NCBI GenBank assembly: GCA_013215385.1
Contig: JABSOY010000026.1
Location: 1 to 52,900, forward strand
Length of the DNA: 52,900 bases
From: Colwellia sp.
GTDB lineage: Bacteria > Pseudomonadota > Gammaproteobacteria > Enterobacterales > Alteromonadaceae
Direction: 5' to 3'
A program made the translations under genes and the position numbers. Shown one piece after another: positions 1 through 9,761 of the stretch (position 1 is the first letter of the stretch; every line of letters begins with the position of its first letter). The notes beneath the pieces are model-generated. The model had not been told where the DNA came from. It did no database searches and saw only the letters and a program-made list of their open reading frames with translations.

Positions 1-58
1 TATCCGTGAAGGTGGTCGTACTGTTGGTGCTGGTGTTGTTTCTAAAATCATGGATTAG
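1..58 (+). CDS. tuf: Elongation factor Tu, C-terminal end only (partial)
   Basis: Reading from base 2, the frame encodes IREGGRTVGAGVVSKIMD followed by TAG. This is the highly conserved C-terminus of EF-Tu, the GTPase that brings aminoacyl-tRNA to the ribosome. Only the last 18 residues are present; the rest of the gene lies upstream of the window. A strong intrinsic terminator follows about 30 bases later, so this is the end of its transcription unit. Confidence 0.93.
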   Translation, partial: IREGGRTVGAGVVSKIMD

Positions 59-90
59 TCCCCGATTTTAGTTCTCACGAGAACTACATA

Positions 91-117
91 AAAAAAGACG
101 CTTCGGCGTCTTTTTTT
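91..117 (+). terminator. Rho-independent terminator of tuf
   Basis: A GACGC / GCGTC stem with a TTCG tetraloop is flanked by A and T runs (seven T at 111-117). The A run on the left also makes it usable from the minus strand, but the next minus-strand gene ends at 328, so its job is to stop tuf transcription. From 118 to 327 I see no gene, only AT-rich spacer. Confidence 0.9.
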
Positions 118-327
118 ATCTTGAAAATACTTCAATATGATCAGAGCATGCTGCCAATGTTGAATTATCATCCAATCGTTCTGTTTGATTATCATCAAAA
201 ATATCAATCGATAAATTAGCATTATCTAGTGAGTTTTCTTGTCACACTCAATGAACTCCTTTAATCATAAGTATTAGATAATTCTATACTTGCCGATTTA
301 TTAGAGGTGAAACATTATAAGAAGGAA

Positions 328-1314
328 TTAAATCCGTTTACTTACTGAGCTAGAACCTGTGTGATAACCTTTTTGTCTTATTAATTCAAACGCTTCTTTT
401 AATCGTGCATTTTCTTGCATAATATCAATTTGACTACGCAGTAATTTATTACTCTCAATTATTTTGCAATGCGTTCGAACTCTTGCTTGTACTAAAGGTG
501 GGTCAATAGGTTTAGTTATATAATCAACCGCGCCTAAATCTAATCCCTGAACTATATGTTTTGTTTGATCTAATGCGGACAAAAAGATTACGGTAATATG
601 CTGAGTATGAGGGTTTGCTTTTAATCGGCGACAAACTTCCATACCATCCATGATTGGCATCATTATATCTAACAGTATCAAATCTGGTTGAGGTTCAATC
701 TGGCATATTTGTAATGCTTTTTCACCAGAGGTTGCGGCTTTTACTTTGTAATCTTTACGTAAAATCTCACTGATCACTTTTATATTATCAATAACATCAT
801 CAACAACTAAAATTTGCAGTGGTTGCTGGATATCTTTTTCACTCGCTCTTTGGCTATTGTTTTTAGCTAACCTAGCTAGCTTATTCGTTGCACTGTTATT
901 GTTCTCGAAAATAGCTTTAGATAAGTGATTAACAAACTGTTTTTCAGAAAAGGGTTTTACAATATATTCTGCAACACCATATTTAATCGCTTCGAGTACT
1001 TGCTCTTGATTTATCATTTCAGCAATCATTACAAAGGGGATTTTAGACGTTTTTGGATGTGCTCTGGATTGCTTTAATAATTGCATACTCTCATCTTTGG
1101 GCAATTGTGGGGCAGTAATTATCAAATTTATTTTTTGTTGGAATAAAATATTTAATGCATGAGCGCCATTTGCCGCATGAACGATATTATCAAAGGCCAG
1201 TGTAGATAACATATTAGTCAGTGTGCTTTGGATGTTCTCAATATTATCAACGAGTAACACGGTAAAGCCGACAAACATATTTTCTTTATTGTTATGGAGC
1301 TTTTCGATAGACAT
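328..1314 (-). CDS. Two-receiver response regulator with a degenerate first receiver
   Basis: A 328-residue cytoplasmic protein made of two CheY-like receiver domains (about 17-135 and 167-285) and a short C-terminal helical tail that looks coiled; there is no DNA-binding or enzymatic output domain. The second receiver is canonical: acidic pair D172-D173, phosphoacceptor D216 in the LLDIMMP motif, and a Lys in the YITKPI motif. In the first receiver the phosphoacceptor position is Ala68 (motif IITAPQLP) and the acidic pair is reduced to D23-N24, although K120 is kept, so it should not be phosphorylated. It is divergently oriented to the receiver and HD-GYP genes that follow. The second receiver resembles that of the HD-GYP protein (both have the DYITKPI-PP-LV segment), which suggests a shared phosphorelay. 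The output is unknown. Confidence 0.85.
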   Translation of the reverse strand: MSIEKLHNNKENMFVGFTVLLVDNIENIQSTLTNMLSTLAFDNIVHAANGAHALNILFQQKINLIITAPQLPKDESMQLLKQSRAHPKTSKIPFVMIAEMINQEQVLEAIKYGVAEYIVKPFSEKQFVNHLSKAIFENNNSATNKLARLAKNNSQRASEKDIQQPLQILVVDDVIDNIKVISEILRKDYKVKAATSGEKALQICQIEPQPDLILLDIMMPIMDGMEVCRRLKANPHTQHITVIFLSALDQTKHIVQGLDLGAVDYITKPIDPPLVQARVRTHCKIIESNKLLRSQIDIMQENARLKEAFELIRQKGYHTGSSSVSKRI

Positions 1315-1765
1315 GATTATCCGTTATTTTTATTTTGCATGTTTTGAGGTTATTAACCTGTAGATTATAACTAAGTTAACAGCAGAGTGCATTTACTTAG
1401 TATTAAATCAATTAACTACATCATACTTACCTAGCCATCTAGTTGGTTAATCGTTATATATATTAATTAAACAATGTATAGATCAATTGTGAATACGAAT
1501 TAGCTATTAGATGTTGGCCTATAAAGTTAGCCGAAAAGTTCTGAATGGGCTTAGTTTATTGTTATATTCTTCTTTTTATCGACCTTTTTGTAACTGGTTT
1601 GTTATGTTTAATGGCAAATATCAGTTATCCTTTTTATCAAGATGTTTAACTCATAAAATAAATACAAAAAGTTAATTTAAATTAACTATAGCGATGTATT
1701 CATCTTCGATTTAATCGTCTGTAATGAAGCATTATATTGAATATACAGCTAACAAGGAGTCATTG
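1315..1765. promoter_or_regulatory. Divergent intergenic region with a perfect 16-bp palindrome
   Basis: These 451 bases separate the minus-strand two-receiver gene from the plus-strand receiver gene and must hold both promoters. No convincing ORF is visible. The clearest signal is GTTAATTTAAATTAAC at 1671-1686, a perfect palindrome about 80 bases upstream of the GTG start at 1766. It could be an operator or simply a product of AT-rich sequence. I do not assign -35/-10 boxes. Confidence 0.4.
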
Positions 1766-2125
1766 GTGACTAAAATAGCATTCGTGGTTGATGATGAGCC
1801 GGCAAATATAGATTTGATTAAAGGCTTAATGCCAGAAGGCGTCAAAGTAAAGGCTGCGTTATCGGGTGAAATAGCACTAAAACAATTAGCTAAAAAATTT
1901 CCGGATATCGTTTTTCTTGATTTACTAATGCCAAAAATGGATGGTTTTGAAACCCTACAAGCGATAAGGAAATTACCCGAAGGTGATTCCCTACCGGTAT
2001 TAATTATTTCGGCTAATGCTAGTGAAACGGATATCGAGAGGGGGAAAGCGCTCGGAGCAATCGGACATCTAATAAAACCCATAGATAGTAATAAGCTTGC
2101 TGTATTTATAAATCAATATCTATAA
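1766..2125 (+). CDS. Single-domain CheY-like response regulator
   Basis: A stand-alone receiver of 119 residues. It has the acidic pair D9-D10, phosphoacceptor D52 in FLDLLMPKMDG, the Ser of the IISANA segment (Thr/Ser position) and the conserved Lys in the HLIKPID motif, so it should accept phosphate. I chose the GTG at 1766 because AAGGAG (1754-1759) sits six bases upstream. The ATG at 1724 would add 14 residues not typical of receivers and has no ribosome binding site. The gene ends 13 bases before the start of the HD-GYP gene, which has its own AAGGAG, so the two are probably co-transcribed. With no output domain it may act by protein contact or as a phosphate shuttle for the hybrid kinase encoded just downstream. 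Confidence 0.85.
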   Translation: MTKIAFVVDDEPANIDLIKGLMPEGVKVKAALSGEIALKQLAKKFPDIVFLDLLMPKMDGFETLQAIRKLPEGDSLPVLIISANASETDIERGKALGAIGHLIKPIDSNKLAVFINQYL

Positions 2126-2138
2126 AGGAGTGGTATAT

Positions 2139-3176
2139 ATGCCATCAAAAATTAAAGCAACGATCTTAATCGTTGATGATGCACCTGAAAATATTGATGT
2201 ACTCACAGGTATTTTGCGTCACGATTACAAAGTTAAAGCTGCGTTAAACGGTGAAACAGCAATTCACATTGCTAATGGAGAAAAAAAACCTGATTTAATC
2301 TTATTAGATGTTCTTATGCCTGGCATTGATGGTTACGAAGTATGTAAACAACTAAAAGAAAATGTTGAAACGGCTAATATCCCCATCATTTTTGTCACTG
2401 CTAAATCAGAAGTTAAAGATGAAGAGTATGGTTTTACGTTAGGCGCGGTTGATTATATTACCAAACCTATCAGCCCACCACTTGTATCCGCAAGAGTCAA
2501 AACACAGTTAGCAATATACGACCAAGCACGTCATCTAGAAAAATTAGTACAAAAAAGAACCGCTGAATTAAATGAAACTAGAGTAGAAATAATTCGCCGT
2601 TTAGGTCGTGCTGCTGAATTTAAGGATAACGAGACCGGCATGCATGTTATTCGTATGAGTTGGTTTTCACGTTTTCTTGCTGAACAAATTGGCAAGTCAG
2701 AACAGTGGTGTGACTTATTATATAATGCTGCTCCCATGCATGATATTGGAAAAATCGGTATCCCTGACCGGGTTCTATTAAAACCCGGTAAGCTTGACAG
2801 CGAAGAATGGGAAATAATGAAAAAACATGTCGAATATGGGGCCGAAATTATAGGTGACCATAGTTCACCTTTATTGAAACTTGCTAAGGAAGTAGCGATT
2901 TATCATCATGAGAAATGGAATGGCAAAGGTTACCCCAAAGGCGTGAGTGGTAAGGATATCCCAATTTCGGCTCGTATTGTTGCTATTGCTGACGTATTTG
3001 ACGCTTTAACAAGTGAACGTCCTTATAAAAAAGCATGGTCTGAAGAGCGGGCTATCGCGCTATTACAAGAAGAGTCAGGCGAACACTTTGAGCCGTATCT
3101 AGTAGCAGAATTTGTAAAATGTTTACCTAGAGTCAGAGATATTCAATCTCAATATCAAGATAACTTTGATGATTAA
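2139..3176 (+). CDS. Response regulator with HD-GYP domain (probable c-di-GMP phosphodiesterase)
   Basis: A 345-residue protein: an N-terminal receiver (about 8-125, phosphoacceptor D57 in LLDVLMPGIDG), a short coiled linker, and an HD-GYP domain (about 150-335). The hydrolase signature is intact: H201-D202 in HDIGKIGIPD, then HHEKWNGKGYP with the GYP triplet, and a later IADVFDALTS motif. Proteins of this architecture (RpfG-like) hydrolyse cyclic di-GMP when phosphorylated. The start is the ATG at 2139, eight bases after AAGGAG (2125-2130); the GTG at 2130 overlaps that ribosome binding site. It follows the single receiver closely and precedes the hybrid kinase by about 100 bases, so the three probably form one signalling circuit. 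The family assignment is firm; enzymatic activity is inferred. Confidence 0.92.
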   Translation: MPSKIKATILIVDDAPENIDVLTGILRHDYKVKAALNGETAIHIANGEKKPDLILLDVLMPGIDGYEVCKQLKENVETANIPIIFVTAKSEVKDEEYGFTLGAVDYITKPISPPLVSARVKTQLAIYDQARHLEKLVQKRTAELNETRVEIIRRLGRAAEFKDNETGMHVIRMSWFSRFLAEQIGKSEQWCDLLYNAAPMHDIGKIGIPDRVLLKPGKLDSEEWEIMKKHVEYGAEIIGDHSSPLLKLAKEVAIYHHEKWNGKGYPKGVSGKDIPISARIVAIADVFDALTSERPYKKAWSEERAIALLQEESGEHFEPYLVAEFVKCLPRVRDIQSQYQDNFDD

Positions 3177-3277
3177 TAGCAACACTTTAGCCTTTGAAAT
3201 AAGTTTACATATGCAAATGGCTAATTTATCAAACAGTTTATAAAACTCGAATATCAAAAATATAATAAAGGCGTAAA

Positions 3278-6200
3278 ATGCACCTGCTCCATAAAAACAC
3301 TATTCGGTTGTGCGATAAAATAGCGAAGTTACTGTCAATCGCACTGATGCTTTTTGGTTTGTTGATTCTAACTGGTTGGCACAGTGGCAATGTGGTTTTT
3401 ATACAAATCATTCCACATTTTGATTTAATTACTTATAACGCCGCTTTGTTATTCCTAGTTTCAGGTCTAGGTTTGTTTGCTGCTTGTCAAGGGATGCGTA
3501 AATTAACCATTTTTAGCGGTGGATTTTTGCTGTTTTTTGCAAGTATTACTGCTGCACAATATTTAGTCGGTATTCAACTTGGTATTGATGAGTTACTAAT
3601 GACTGATTCTCTTACTGCCAATCTGATATCCCCTGGCCGAATACCTTTCTGCGCTACCTTGTCGTTTTTATTTACTGGGCTTTATCTCTGTTTAGCATTT
3701 GCTAAAATACCTCTTTTTATAAAACCAACCCTTTCGGCGACCATATTCTCATTAGCTTTTATTGCTTTCGTCGAGCATTTAATGAAAGTTGATATGAGCA
3801 GCGGTTGGGGAATGTATAGCCAAATGGAAGTACATACTTCATTTGCATTTTGTATAGTTTCGTTGATTATAATGCTCAAAGTATTGGTAAACTTGGTCAA
3901 TGTTACCAGTCTACGCTGCTTAATTAGCCCGTTAACAATCGGGGGTAGTGCGATAACTATAATGTTTTGGCAAGCATTCGAACACGAATATGCGGTAAAG
4001 ATTGAGCAAAATTTCTTGCTAACAACGACTTATGCCGGTGAAGCTATCCTTGTCTTAGGTTTTTCATTAACTATATTGGCGGGTTACTTGATACATTTGG
4101 AATCTGACAATGATAAAGCCCGTCAGAATAGAATTGCTATTTATGCCAGTGTTTATTTTGGGACTATTTTATCGTTACTTTTATTCCAAGTTGCTCACAA
4201 TGAAGCGCAGAAAAGCATTCGAGTCGACTTTGTTTCTGTTGCAGATAAAAGGGTAAGAGCATTAGAGTTAGCCATATTACCCTATTATGAAAAACTCTAT
4301 ATTGTGCAAACAGCATTGCACGCCAATCCTGAAATAGACAAACAGCAATTTCAAGAAATAATACAACGTTCAGCCGTTGAAAAAGAGGGGGTAATAGGTT
4401 TAGGTTGGTTGCCTAAAGTTGCGGTCAGTAGTGAAAACAGCATGATACAAAAAGCGCATCAATTTGGCTTAGATTACTTTGAAATATTTTCGTTTGATCA
4501 ATACGGAAAAATACGATTAACGAGTGATAAAAATATTAAAGACGTTTATCCATTAATGTATGCCGTTCCAACTAAAAATAATAAAGAGGTAATAGGTTTA
4601 GATTTTTCGAGTATCTTGCATATCAAGCAAGCAATGGAGCGTTCTTTTGAAAGTAATAGCCCCGTGATAACGAACCGTCTAAATTTTGCCTATCCGGGTC
4701 AAAACTATATCGCTATGGTATTGCCAATATATTCTACGCATTTACCTCATGGCTCAACAGAAGAGAGAAGTTTGGCATTAAAGGGATATGCAATCAGTAT
4801 CATTGATGTCGATGCTATGGTGAACTTTACCTTAAATAAATATACGTCAGTTGGCGGGATGCATATTTCCTTTAAAGATATAACCAATAACGAATTATTA
4901 CATTACCATCCATCTAGATCCCCCAAAGCCCTACCAATAGAAGAGTTAGTTGAGTTTAAAAGCTTACATTATAAGCGGACATTGGATATTGGCGGCAATG
5001 AATGGGAAATTGAAATTGTCGGCGCAGATCCAGAAGCTTTCGCTGTTAATGAACTGGATATTATTAGTGTACCTTTGTTTATTTTTATTTTATCCATATT
5101 TCTTGCTTACTATTTAAGAAACTCACTTAACAAGGAAAAACAGCGAGAACAACTATTGAGTTACCAAAGGGCTTTACTTGATGCACTGCCAAACCCGGTG
5201 ATGGTTTCTGATGAATCATTAAATATATATGCAGTTAACAAAGAGTTTGAATTAGCGTTTGGTGTTTCACGTGAAGATGTTATTGGAAAATCTTTGCTAG
5301 AAAACAATTTTTTCTCTAAAACACTTTGTGAAACGTTTCATCAAGAAGACAAAGAATTACTGGTAAAGGGCGGCAGTAGTAATCGTGAAATGCAATTAAA
5401 GTTTGCCGATGGCAGTGAACGCGATGTGATGTATATGAGAACATCGTTTGAATTGGAAGGTCGTGCTCAAGGTATAATTAGTTTAGTCGTCGATATTAGT
5501 ACGCTTAAAATTGCTGAAAGAGAATTGTTTGACAATCAACGTCAGCTAGAGCTGGCGATGACAGGAGCCAATGCTGGCTTATGGGATTGGGATTTAGAAT
5601 ATAAGCACCTTGATATCGGTGATGTTTGGGCTTCCATGCTTGGTTATAGCAAGATGGAACTACATCGTTTATATGGTAATGCTAATAATTATTGGCAACA
5701 GCTCATCCATCCAGAAGATCTTGATGAAATGCGCGCCGCACTAGAGTTTCATATGCAAGGAAGAACCGATGTTTTTCGTGCAGAAATGAGAATGAAAACT
5801 GCAAAAGGCCAATGGAAGTGGATACTCAGTGTTGGTAAGGCGTTTGATCGCGATGAAAATGGTTATGCGTCGCGTGTTATTGGTATCAATCTAGATATAA
5901 ATGATGCCAAAAACATGGAGAATGATTTATTAATGGCGAAAACTTCTGCTGAAGAAGCAACCCGAGCTAAATCCGATTTCCTAGCTAATATGTCTCATGA
6001 AATACGTACGCCAATGAATGCCATCATTGGAATGAGTTATTTAGCTTTAGAAACGGATCTCAATAATAAACAACGAAATTATGTTCAAAAAGTTCATCGT
6101 AGCGCTGAATCTTTGTTAGGTATTATTAACGATATTTTAGATTTTTCAAAAATTGAAGCCGGTAAATTAGACATCGAAAAGGTTGATTTTCGTTTAGAAG

Positions 6201-8203
6201 ATGTGATGGATAATTTATCAAATTTAGTGGGATTAAAAGCGGAAGAAAAAGCACTAGAATTACATTTTGATGTATCAGCTGAAGTACCTACTGCCCTAAT
6301 AGGGGATCCATTACGTTTAGGACAAATATTGATTAACCTCGGAAACAACGCGGTTAAATTTACCGAAGCGGGTGGCGATGTTGTTATTAAAGTTGAGGTA
6401 AAAGAGTTTGTTGATGATGAAGTAGCAGTGCATTTCTCTATTCGAGATACCGGTATAGGAATGACACCTGAGCAACAAGCTAAGTTATTTCAATCATTCT
6501 CACAGGCAGATAATTCCATTACCAGAAAGTATGGCGGTACTGGCTTAGGACTCACTATTTCTAAAAAGTTAACTGAATTAATGCAAGGTGAAATTTGGGT
6601 TGAAAGTGAAGCAGGGGTTGGCAGTACTTTCCACTTTACTGCACAACTTGGCAAACAAAAAAATGGCATGTCGCAGCGCCTGCCAGTAGAAGCCGATTTA
6701 GGTGTCTTACGTATTTTAATTGTAGATGATAATGCAACAGCAAGAGAAATTTTGTCAACGATTCTTTCAGGTTTCGGCTTTCAAGTTGATCAAGCTAATA
6801 CTGGCGATCAAGCGCTTGGCTTATTGAAAAGTGCAGATTTAAATGACCCTTACGATTTAGTCTTTATGGATTGGAAAATGCCAGGAAAAGATGGTATTGA
6901 AACGACTAAAGAAATACAAAAAAATGACCTGATTAAGAATGTACCCACAGTGATAATGGTAACTGCGTACGGGCGTGAAGAATTATCAAATGCGGCAAAT
7001 CATATTGATATAAGTGGTTTTTTGACTAAACCTGTAACCGCCTCTGGTTTACTCGACTCCATCTTGTTAGCGATGGGCAAAGATGTTGTTAGTGAACGTC
7101 ATGTTGTCGAAAAAGACAATTTAGCAGAAAGTGCCATTGCTCATTTGCAAGGTGCTAACCTATTACTTGTTGAAGATAACGAAATGAACCAAGAGCTGGC
7201 GATGGAATTACTGACTATGAATGGTTTATCAGTTACGCTTGCTGAAAATGGTCAAGAAGCGCTTGATGAACTAACTAGACAGTCGTTTGATGGCATCTTA
7301 ATGGATTGTCAGATGCCGGTGATGGATGGTTATACCGCGACTAAAAAAATAAGAGCACAAGTTCAATATCAATCCTTACCTATCATCGCGATGACAGCTA
7401 ATGCGATGGCTGAAGATAAAGCCAGAGTAATTGCCAGTGGTATGAATGACCATATAGCTAAACCAATCAATGTTAATGGCATGTTTATCACCATGGCTAA
7501 ATGGATAACGCCAAAGGAGCCGAAAGCGAAAGTGATCATTAAATCAGACCCATCAACAAGTGACAGCAAAGAAACGGAGATACCGAGTGTGTTAGGCATA
7601 GATACAGAAGCAGGGTTAGCCGTTACTCAACATAATAAAGTACTTTATTTAAAGTTATTGAAACGTTTTGCAAGTAGTTATCAAAACTTTGGGCAACAAT
7701 TTTTAGACGCGATACAAGACAGTGATGATAAGGCTGCGATAAGATGTGCGCATACACTCAAAGGAACGGCAGGAAATATTGGTGCTAAATCAATACAATA
7801 TTCAGCAAAAGTATTAGAGCAAGCTTGTGAAGAGGCGTTTGAGACAGGAACTTTAAAAGTTAATGGTGAAGCGAGTGAAAAAATACAAGAACTGTTGAAT
7901 AAGGTAATACAAGATTTAGTACCTGTGGTTGAAGAGCTAAGCAAATTATCTAGCCCGGCTAAAACTATCGCGGAATCACAAGTGCTAGATAGAGTGAAAA
8001 TCAAACCTATTTTTGCCGAATTGGAAGAACTGATTGAAGATTTCGATACCGATGCTACCGATGTATTAGAGCAACTAGACCCTATGTTTCAAGGAACCGA
8101 ATACTATCAGCAACTATCTCAACTTATTGAAGCGGTAGATGCATATGATTTTGATACGGCAGCGACAATTTTTACAGCCTTGAAAACCCAATTAGACGAG
8201 TGA
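3278..8203 (+). CDS. Large CHASE-PAS-PAS hybrid histidine kinase with two receivers and an HPt domain
   Basis: A 1641-residue inner-membrane sensor kinase. The N-terminus (about 15-275) holds several hydrophobic segments. A periplasmic CHASE-type sensory region follows (about 313-585), closed by a membrane helix near 599-618. Then come two PAS domains (about 630-750 and 755-885) and the phosphotransfer region with H907 in the HEIRTPMN box. The ATPase domain has GNNAVKF, DTGIGM and GGTGLGLTIS. Receiver 1 has phosphoacceptor D1198 (FMDWKMPGKDG), receiver 2 has D1343 (LMDCQMPVMDG), and a C-terminal HPt domain carries H1492 in HTLKGTAGNIGA. All catalytic residues of a BarA/ArcB-like multistep phosphorelay appear intact. 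The ligand is unknown; CHASE domains bind small extracellular molecules. It sits between the HD-GYP gene and tssA, with about 175 bases to tssA, so a role in controlling the T6SS is possible but unproven. Confidence 0.92.
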   Translation: MHLLHKNTIRLCDKIAKLLSIALMLFGLLILTGWHSGNVVFIQIIPHFDLITYNAALLFLVSGLGLFAACQGMRKLTIFSGGFLLFFASITAAQYLVGIQLGIDELLMTDSLTANLISPGRIPFCATLSFLFTGLYLCLAFAKIPLFIKPTLSATIFSLAFIAFVEHLMKVDMSSGWGMYSQMEVHTSFAFCIVSLIIMLKVLVNLVNVTSLRCLISPLTIGGSAITIMFWQAFEHEYAVKIEQNFLLTTTYAGEAILVLGFSLTILAGYLIHLESDNDKARQNRIAIYASVYFGTILSLLLFQVAHNEAQKSIRVDFVSVADKRVRALELAILPYYEKLYIVQTALHANPEIDKQQFQEIIQRSAVEKEGVIGLGWLPKVAVSSENSMIQKAHQFGLDYFEIFSFDQYGKIRLTSDKNIKDVYPLMYAVPTKNNKEVIGLDFSSILHIKQAMERSFESNSPVITNRLNFAYPGQNYIAMVLPIYSTHLPHGSTEERSLALKGYAISIIDVDAMVNFTLNKYTSVGGMHISFKDITNNELLHYHPSRSPKALPIEELVEFKSLHYKRTLDIGGNEWEIEIVGADPEAFAVNELDIISVPLFIFILSIFLAYYLRNSLNKEKQREQLLSYQRALLDALPNPVMVSDESLNIYAVNKEFELAFGVSREDVIGKSLLENNFFSKTLCETFHQEDKELLVKGGSSNREMQLKFADGSERDVMYMRTSFELEGRAQGIISLVVDISTLKIAERELFDNQRQLELAMTGANAGLWDWDLEYKHLDIGDVWASMLGYSKMELHRLYGNANNYWQQLIHPEDLDEMRAALEFHMQGRTDVFRAEMRMKTAKGQWKWILSVGKAFDRDENGYASRVIGINLDINDAKNMENDLLMAKTSAEEATRAKSDFLANMSHEIRTPMNAIIGMSYLALETDLNNKQRNYVQKVHRSAESLLGIINDILDFSKIEAGKLDIEKVDFRLEDVMDNLSNLVGLKAEEKALELHFDVSAEVPTALIGDPLRLGQILINLGNNAVKFTEAGGDVVIKVEVKEFVDDEVAVHFSIRDTGIGMTPEQQAKLFQSFSQADNSITRKYGGTGLGLTISKKLTELMQGEIWVESEAGVGSTFHFTAQLGKQKNGMSQRLPVEADLGVLRILIVDDNATAREILSTILSGFGFQVDQANTGDQALGLLKSADLNDPYDLVFMDWKMPGKDGIETTKEIQKNDLIKNVPTVIMVTAYGREELSNAANHIDISGFLTKPVTASGLLDSILLAMGKDVVSERHVVEKDNLAESAIAHLQGANLLLVEDNEMNQELAMELLTMNGLSVTLAENGQEALDELTRQSFDGILMDCQMPVMDGYTATKKIRAQVQYQSLPIIAMTANAMAEDKARVIASGMNDHIAKPINVNGMFITMAKWITPKEPKAKVIIKSDPSTSDSKETEIPSVLGIDTEAGLAVTQHNKVLYLKLLKRFASSYQNFGQQFLDAIQDSDDKAAIRCAHTLKGTAGNIGAKSIQYSAKVLEQACEEAFETGTLKVNGEASEKIQELLNKVIQDLVPVVEELSKLSSPAKTIAESQVLDRVKIKPIFAELEELIEDFDTDATDVLEQLDPMFQGTEYYQQLSQLIEAVDAYDFDTAATIFTALKTQLDE

Positions 8204-8378
8204 CCATTGTAATCATTCATGCGAGCTTATTCGTTACATTTTATTTAGCAACGGCTAATACTATTTTTAAGTACATATTAAATTAAGTAATTACTTGATT
8301 TAAAACTATTTCCCAATTACTTTAATGAAGAGAGTAAATATTATCTCTTGGTATATTGTAAAAAATAATGAGGTTTTT

Positions 8379-9755
8379 TTGGATTACAAACAGCTGTTAG
8401 AGCCTATCGAAGGGGATAACCCTTCAGGACGTTATCTGAAAGGTGAACGTGCACAATATCGTGCTTTACGAAATACGTTTAATGCCGCTCAATCTTCTTT
8501 TCGACGCTTTATTGAAACGCCAGACTCATCAAACGATGAAGAATTATTTGAAGAAAACCAAAAAAACTGGCAAGCCGTAAGTGACGCCTGTTGGCAAACA
8601 TTAAATGAAGAAAGTAAAGACATAGAAATATATTGCTGGTGGGTTATGTCACTAGCATTTCAAAGTGATTCTATTAACAAAATAGCCGCTAGCTTGGCGA
8701 CACTCAAGCCCTTTATTGAAACATTTTGGCCGGATATAAACCCTTATTTACCCGACAATAAACTTAAATCCTCTGAAGTCTCGCAACAAGCTTCTGAGCG
8801 CGCTGAAATGCAGCTTAAACCCTTGGTCCAATTATTAGGGGAAAGCAATGGTAGTGGTTTACTATATATGCCATTACAAATGTTTGCCTTAGTTGGAGGA
8901 ATTAACCTGACAAAATACCTATCAGCTACCAAGACAGGTACGTTGCCGGCGCTTAAATCCAAGGCCCAACAAGACTTTTCTTCATACAAAGCAGATATTA
9001 TCCAGTCGATTAAAGCCCTTGATGCTGCAATTAAGTCGGTAGAATCGCTTGATTTATGGTTAAAAACTAAGATGACAGAGTTGTCTTTTTCTGTAATTAG
9101 CACCCAATTTTTAAAAACAAACTTGTCAGATTGTTTACAGGCTATAAAGTACTTAGTTGAGGATAGTTTCCAACATTGGCCGCTTGAACAACCGCAGGAA
9201 ATTGAAACTCCCCAGATCCAGCTTGAAAAAAGTACTGATACGAATATAGATGAGCATCTGAATACAGACGTTAGCCCGCAGACGGTTACAACTAACCGAC
9301 AAACAGCGTATGTTGAATCAGTAGAACAGCCGATGAATAGAGATTCTGCTTTTCACCAGTTACGCAATATAGCCGAATATTTTGCGAAAAATGAACCTCA
9401 TAGTCCGGTGTCGTATTTACTAGAAAAAACGATTAGATGGGGTTATATGCCCCTGCCAGAGCTAATGGCAGAATTAGTCTCAGGTAACGATAAAGTCTTA
9501 GAACAAATTAATCTGGTTACAGGTATCAGTGGGAATAAAGCAGAGCTCCCTGGAAATAACCTCACTGCTCCGACGAGCTATAACAACTCGACAGATGCTA
9601 AAGTATCAGCTATAAATGACACAGCTACTGCTGCTCAGTTAACTGCAAGAGATTCAATGCCAGTAGATGGAGGAGGATCTCCTCGTCATACTGCTAGTTC
9701 TTCAGGAAATGCTGAAAATGCTGAAAATGACGGGAATACAGAGTTTAGTTGGTAA
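8379..9755 (+). CDS. tssA: T6SS protein TssA (ImpA family)
   Basis: A 458-residue protein (from the TTG start) with an ImpA N-terminal domain (LLEPIEGDNPSG near the start, then a helical region with CWWVMSLAFQ) and a C-terminal segment with HSPVSYLLEKTIRWGYMPL, typical of TssA/VasJ proteins. TssA organises the baseplate and primes tail tube and sheath polymerisation. The last 60 or so residues are rich in Ser, Thr, Asn and Ala and look disordered. I prefer the TTG at 8379, preceded by GAGG (8370-8373) five bases upstream, because it places LDYKQLLEPI at the N-terminus where the family begins. The ATG at 8325 adds 18 residues (total 476) and has no clear ribosome binding site. It is the first gene of the T6SS block and is separated from hcp by 193 bases. 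Confidence 0.88.
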   Translation: MDYKQLLEPIEGDNPSGRYLKGERAQYRALRNTFNAAQSSFRRFIETPDSSNDEELFEENQKNWQAVSDACWQTLNEESKDIEIYCWWVMSLAFQSDSINKIAASLATLKPFIETFWPDINPYLPDNKLKSSEVSQQASERAEMQLKPLVQLLGESNGSGLLYMPLQMFALVGGINLTKYLSATKTGTLPALKSKAQQDFSSYKADIIQSIKALDAAIKSVESLDLWLKTKMTELSFSVISTQFLKTNLSDCLQAIKYLVEDSFQHWPLEQPQEIETPQIQLEKSTDTNIDEHLNTDVSPQTVTTNRQTAYVESVEQPMNRDSAFHQLRNIAEYFAKNEPHSPVSYLLEKTIRWGYMPLPELMAELVSGNDKVLEQINLVTGISGNKAELPGNNLTAPTSYNNSTDAKVSAINDTATAAQLTARDSMPVDGGGSPRHTASSSGNAENAENDGNTEFSW

Positions 9756-9761
9756 AATTTT

